Assembly (NCBI GenBank): GCA_017475845.1
Contig: JAFVEU010000266.1
Location: 1 to 8,704, forward strand
Length of the DNA: 8,704 bases
Reading direction: 5' to 3'
DNA from: Lachnospiraceae bacterium
Lineage (GTDB): Bacteria; Bacillota; Clostridia; Lachnospirales; Lachnospiraceae
Part shown: piece by piece, positions 6,715 to 8,704 of the stretch
How the letters are laid out: each line of letters opens with the position of its first letter
Numbering within the stretch: the stretch's first letter is position 1
Notes under the pieces: generated by a model
Told to the model about the DNA's origin: nothing
The model's input: only the letters and a program-made list of their open reading frames with translations
The model's database searches: none
Made by a program: the position numbers and the translations under genes

Positions 6715-8103
6715 ATGCTTCCCGAAGAATTTTTGAAACGAATGAAGGACAGTATGGACCCCGAGGAGTTTTCTCTGTTCTTAAGGTCCTTTGAAGAAGA
6801 AGCCCATAAATCCTTAAGGATAAACGGCCTGAAAAAGACCTTAAATCCTCTCCTTCCGGAGCTTGAAGCCGCCTTTTCCCTTGAAAGAGTACCCTGGTGC
6901 GAAAAGGGATATTATTATGACAGGAAGACCGATCCCGGAAAGCACCCCCTGCATGAGGCAGGACTCTACTATATCCAGGAAGCAAGCGCCATGGCCCCGG
7001 TAGGGTGGCTTGACCTTAAGAAGGGACATAAGGTCCTTGATCTCTGCGCAGCTCCCGGAGGAAAGAGCACTTATATAGCGGATGTTATGGAAAATACCGG
7101 TCTGCTGGTTGCCAACGAACCCGTAAAGAAACGGGCAAAGATCCTCTCCCTTAATGTGGAACGTCTGGGGATATCAAACACCCTTGTAACAGATGAGACT
7201 CCCGAACGACTGTCCACGCTCTTCGGGGCATTCTTTGACAGGATACTTGTGGATGCTCCCTGTTCGGGAGAAGGAATGTTCCGCAAGGAGGGTCCCGCAA
7301 AGGAGGAGTGGAGTCCGGAAAACGTGAAAATGTGCGGGGAAAGACAGGATAAGATCCTTTCCGAAGCCGCAAAAATGCTGGTTCCCGGCGGCATCATGGT
7401 CTACTCCACCTGTACCTTCTCAAAGGAGGAGGATGAGGGCAGCATTGAGAGATTTTTAGCGGGAAATAAGGATTTTTCCCTTATGGACCCGGAGGAGATA
7501 CGCCCGTTACACGGATCCTGGACGAAGACTTCCGTAAACACCGGTTCCGGAAGCCCCGGTTCAGCCGTGAGGATCTGGCCCCACAGAGCAAAGGGGGAAG
7601 GGCATTTCTTTGCCGTACTGAAGAGAGAGGGGAAAAGTCCGGAGGGCATGAGAAGGATCTCCGGCAGCGGAAGCTTAAAGCCTGCCTCTCCCGGAAGCGT
7701 TAAGCTCTTTGAAGACTTCCGGAAAAGCTTTATCCCGGGATTCAGCCTTAAGGGCGGCATCATCCATTCCTTCGGAGACCAGCTCTATCATTCGAACGAG
7801 GATATGCCCGGCACGGACCACCTTAAGGTGCTGCGGCCCGGTCTCCACCTGGGAACCGTAAAGAAGGACCGTTTTGAGCCCTCCCACGCTCTGGCCCTTT
7901 TCCTTTCCCCGGACATGGCTTCCATCCGCTGTACCATAGAAAGCAGGGAGGAGGCCCTGAAATACCTGAAGGGAGAAAGCCTTCCCGCTGTTGCCGGGAT
8001 GAATAACGGATGGTGTCTTATGGACTTCATGGGCTGCTCTTTAGGCTGGGGAAAGTCAGACGGCAGGATAATAAAGAACCATTACCCCAAGGGGTTAAGG
8101 TGA
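6715..8103 (+). CDS. rsmF: RsmF-type rRNA (cytosine-C5) methyltransferase, RsmB/NOP family
   Basis: 462 residues, full length for Gram-positive RsmF proteins. The N-terminus Met-Leu-Pro-Glu-Glu-Phe is the usual family start, which supports the ATG at 6715 although no ribosome site precedes it. An N-terminal RNA-binding part (1-95) leads into the Rossmann-type SAM domain: motif I LDLCAAPGGK (108-117), motif IV DAPCSGEGMFRK (180-191) with Cys183, and motif VI STCTFS (231-236) with the catalytic Cys233. In this family one Cys attacks C6 of the target cytosine and the Pro-Cys Cys helps release the product. RIWPHRAKGEGHFFAVLKR (286-304) closes the methylase core. The C-terminal part holds an RsmF PUA-like RNA-binding region (about 345-462) ending in the familiar KNHYPKGLR. 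It probably makes m5C in 16S rRNA in the decoding region; the Enterococcus faecium homologue modifies several positions, so the exact target is uncertain. All key residues are present. It is followed 48 bp on by a small membrane protein gene. Confidence 0.93.
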   Translation: MLPEEFLKRMKDSMDPEEFSLFLRSFEEEAHKSLRINGLKKTLNPLLPELEAAFSLERVPWCEKGYYYDRKTDPGKHPLHEAGLYYIQEASAMAPVGWLDLKKGHKVLDLCAAPGGKSTYIADVMENTGLLVANEPVKKRAKILSLNVERLGISNTLVTDETPERLSTLFGAFFDRILVDAPCSGEGMFRKEGPAKEEWSPENVKMCGERQDKILSEAAKMLVPGGIMVYSTCTFSKEEDEGSIERFLAGNKDFSLMDPEEIRPLHGSWTKTSVNTGSGSPGSAVRIWPHRAKGEGHFFAVLKREGKSPEGMRRISGSGSLKPASPGSVKLFEDFRKSFIPGFSLKGGIIHSFGDQLYHSNEDMPGTDHLKVLRPGLHLGTVKKDRFEPSHALALFLSPDMASIRCTIESREEALKYLKGESLPAVAGMNNGWCLMDFMGCSLGWGKSDGRIIKNHYPKGLR

Positions 8104-8151
8104 CAGGCCGGATAGGATCTGTCAAATACAAAGAAAGGAAAGGTTTTTAAA

Positions 8152-8604
8152 ATGAGTGAAGAAGAAAAGAAGGCAGTTGACAACCTGAATGAAAAGGACG
8201 CAAAGGAAATACTTAAGGAGCTATTGGAATTTGAAAAAAGGGAAGCCAGATATCAGAAGTTCACATCCATCCTGATCTTCTGCCTGGTGGTCATCATGGG
8301 CATCGTTTCCTTTATGATAGTCCCCGTTGCAGTGGAAACCCTTAAGACCGCCAATACCACCATCGTAATGGCTCAGGATGCGCTGGCAAAGATAAGTGCC
8401 GAGATGGACAACATAAACAACATGGTATCCTCCATCACAGCCACCAGCAACAACGTGAACAGCATGGTGGAAGCCAATTCCCAGGATCTCACCAATGCGG
8501 TCAAGGATCTTTCTTCCATAAACTTCGAGGGATTGAATCAGGCCATAAACGATCTTCAGGCAGCCGTAGGCCCCTTCGCCAAAATGACAAGACTATTTGG
8601 GTAA
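8152..8604 (+). CDS. Small single-pass membrane protein with helical, Asn-rich extracytoplasmic domain; function unknown
   Basis: 150 residues. The charged helical N-terminus (1-36, rich in Glu and Lys) is followed by one membrane helix (about 38-60) and a helical C-terminal region (62-150) with many Asn, Ala, Ser and hydrophobic residues at coiled-coil-like spacing. By the positive-inside rule Lys30-Lys36 suggests an inside N-terminus and an outside C-terminus. The layout recalls DUF948-like and methyl-accepting-type coiled coils, but I cannot assign a family. The start is well supported by AAAGGAAAGG (8134-8143) 8 nt before the ATG. The 48-bp gap after rsmF holds no promoter or terminator that I can see, so cotranscription is likely. 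Its stop codon is inside the stem of the following hairpin. Confidence 0.75.
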   Translation: MSEEEKKAVDNLNEKDAKEILKELLEFEKREARYQKFTSILIFCLVVIMGIVSFMIVPVAVETLKTANTTIVMAQDALAKISAEMDNINNMVSSITATSNNVNSMVEANSQDLTNAVKDLSSINFEGLNQAINDLQAAVGPFAKMTRLFG

Positions 8605-8624
8605 AACGTCCGGTGGACGTTTTA
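8602..8624 (+). terminator. Probable intrinsic terminator overlapping the stop codon
   Basis: TAAAACGTCC (8602-8611) and GGACGTTTTA (8615-8624) form a perfect 10-bp stem with a GGT loop. The TAA stop codon is the first three bases of the stem. The four Ts at the 3' side belong to the stem and no longer U-run follows, so this is a modest terminator. It is symmetric and would read the same way on the other strand. It is also the first unit of a larger hairpin cluster and may be a repeat that has taken on a terminator role. Confidence 0.6.
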
Positions 8625-8704
8625 CGGGCACGCTTTGACGCACCGAGTGCGTCAGTGCCCTGGCACAACGTCCGGTGCAAAACATGCCGGTGGCATGTTT
8701 TGAA
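8603..8704. repeat. Cluster of GGT/CGA-loop palindromes, likely a dispersed palindromic (REP-like) element, cut by the window edge
   Basis: Three hairpins follow each other. (1) A 9-10 bp stem, loop GGT, at 8602-8624. (2) GGGCAC (8626-8631) with GTGCCC (8655-8660), enclosing TGACGCAC (8636-8643), loop CGA, and GTGCGTCA (8647-8654), with a GCTT bulge at 8632-8635. (3) CAAAACATGCC (8678-8688), loop GGT, GGCATGTTTTG (8692-8702), 11 bp perfect. The 11-mer AACGTCCGGTG occurs at 8605-8615 and again at 8667-8677. In the second copy it has no partner of its own, but 8667-8673 can pair with 8615-8621, enclosing hairpin 2. No open reading frame of substance starts here. The density of perfect palindromes exceeds what a single terminator needs. 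Dispersal in the genome is inferred, not seen. Confidence 0.7.

Noticed and set aside
6713..6985. Minus-strand open frames within rsmF (6713-6985, 7071-7397, 7401-7763)
   Set aside because: They are antisense to a full-length gene with all family motifs, and their translations are rich in Arg, Ser and Pro with no domain character.
8102..8122. A weak GACAG/CTGTC stem after rsmF as a terminator
   Set aside because: It has only 5 bp with a long loop and no following T-run, so it is unlikely to stop transcription before the next gene.
8602..8704. The right-edge hairpin cluster as a CRISPR array
   Set aside because: There are no regularly spaced identical repeats with unique spacers; the units are palindromes of different sequence.

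Overview
The window looks like a chromosomal segment of an anaerobic Clostridia bacterium, most likely Lachnospiraceae. This is an inference. It rests on protein style: a C-terminal Rpn/PD-(D/E)XK transposase fragment with charged repeats, a secreted Ig-like protein, a polymerase/ligase with a large external loop, an EAL protein behind about seven membrane helices, and a Gram-positive-type RsmF. Strong AGGAGG-type ribosome sites are also present. No rRNA, tRNA, CRISPR array or intact insertion sequence was seen.

Layout. Bases 1-579 (+) hold the 3' end of an Rpn-family nuclease/transposase gene whose start lies before the window. It converges on a minus-strand block (660-6593), with a strong two-way terminator at 605-657 between them. 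In transcription order the minus block is: a membrane-anchored protein with a degenerate GGDEF and an EAL domain (4680-6593), an O-antigen ligase/polymerase-like membrane protein 21 bp downstream (2979-4658), and, behind its own promoter and a structured leader, a secreted 715-residue protein ending in two Ig-like domains (660-2807). Divergent from the block is a complete RsmF-type rRNA m5C methyltransferase (6715-8103), followed 48 bp later by a small single-pass membrane protein (8152-8604). The window ends in a cluster of GGT-loop hairpins (8602-8702) that looks like a dispersed palindromic repeat doubling as a terminator.

How the genes may work together. The EAL protein and the ligase look like a two-gene operon, which suggests (inference) that cyclic-di-GMP binding or breakdown is tied to making a surface glycan. 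The secreted Ig-like protein next door fits a cell-surface theme, but no direct functional link is visible. The rsmF side is housekeeping. The 6594-6714 gap carries two divergent TATAAT boxes placed almost symmetrically around an A7-TCC-T7 core. The rsmF-side box is so close to the ATG that the transcript may be leaderless.

Nothing here is clearly a new defence or mobile system. The most unusual items are the hairpin cluster at the right edge, the altered EAL active-site loop, the symmetric divergent promoter with a possibly leaderless rsmF, and the competing hairpins in the leader of the secreted protein. All intergenic gaps are shorter than 300 bases and are described below.
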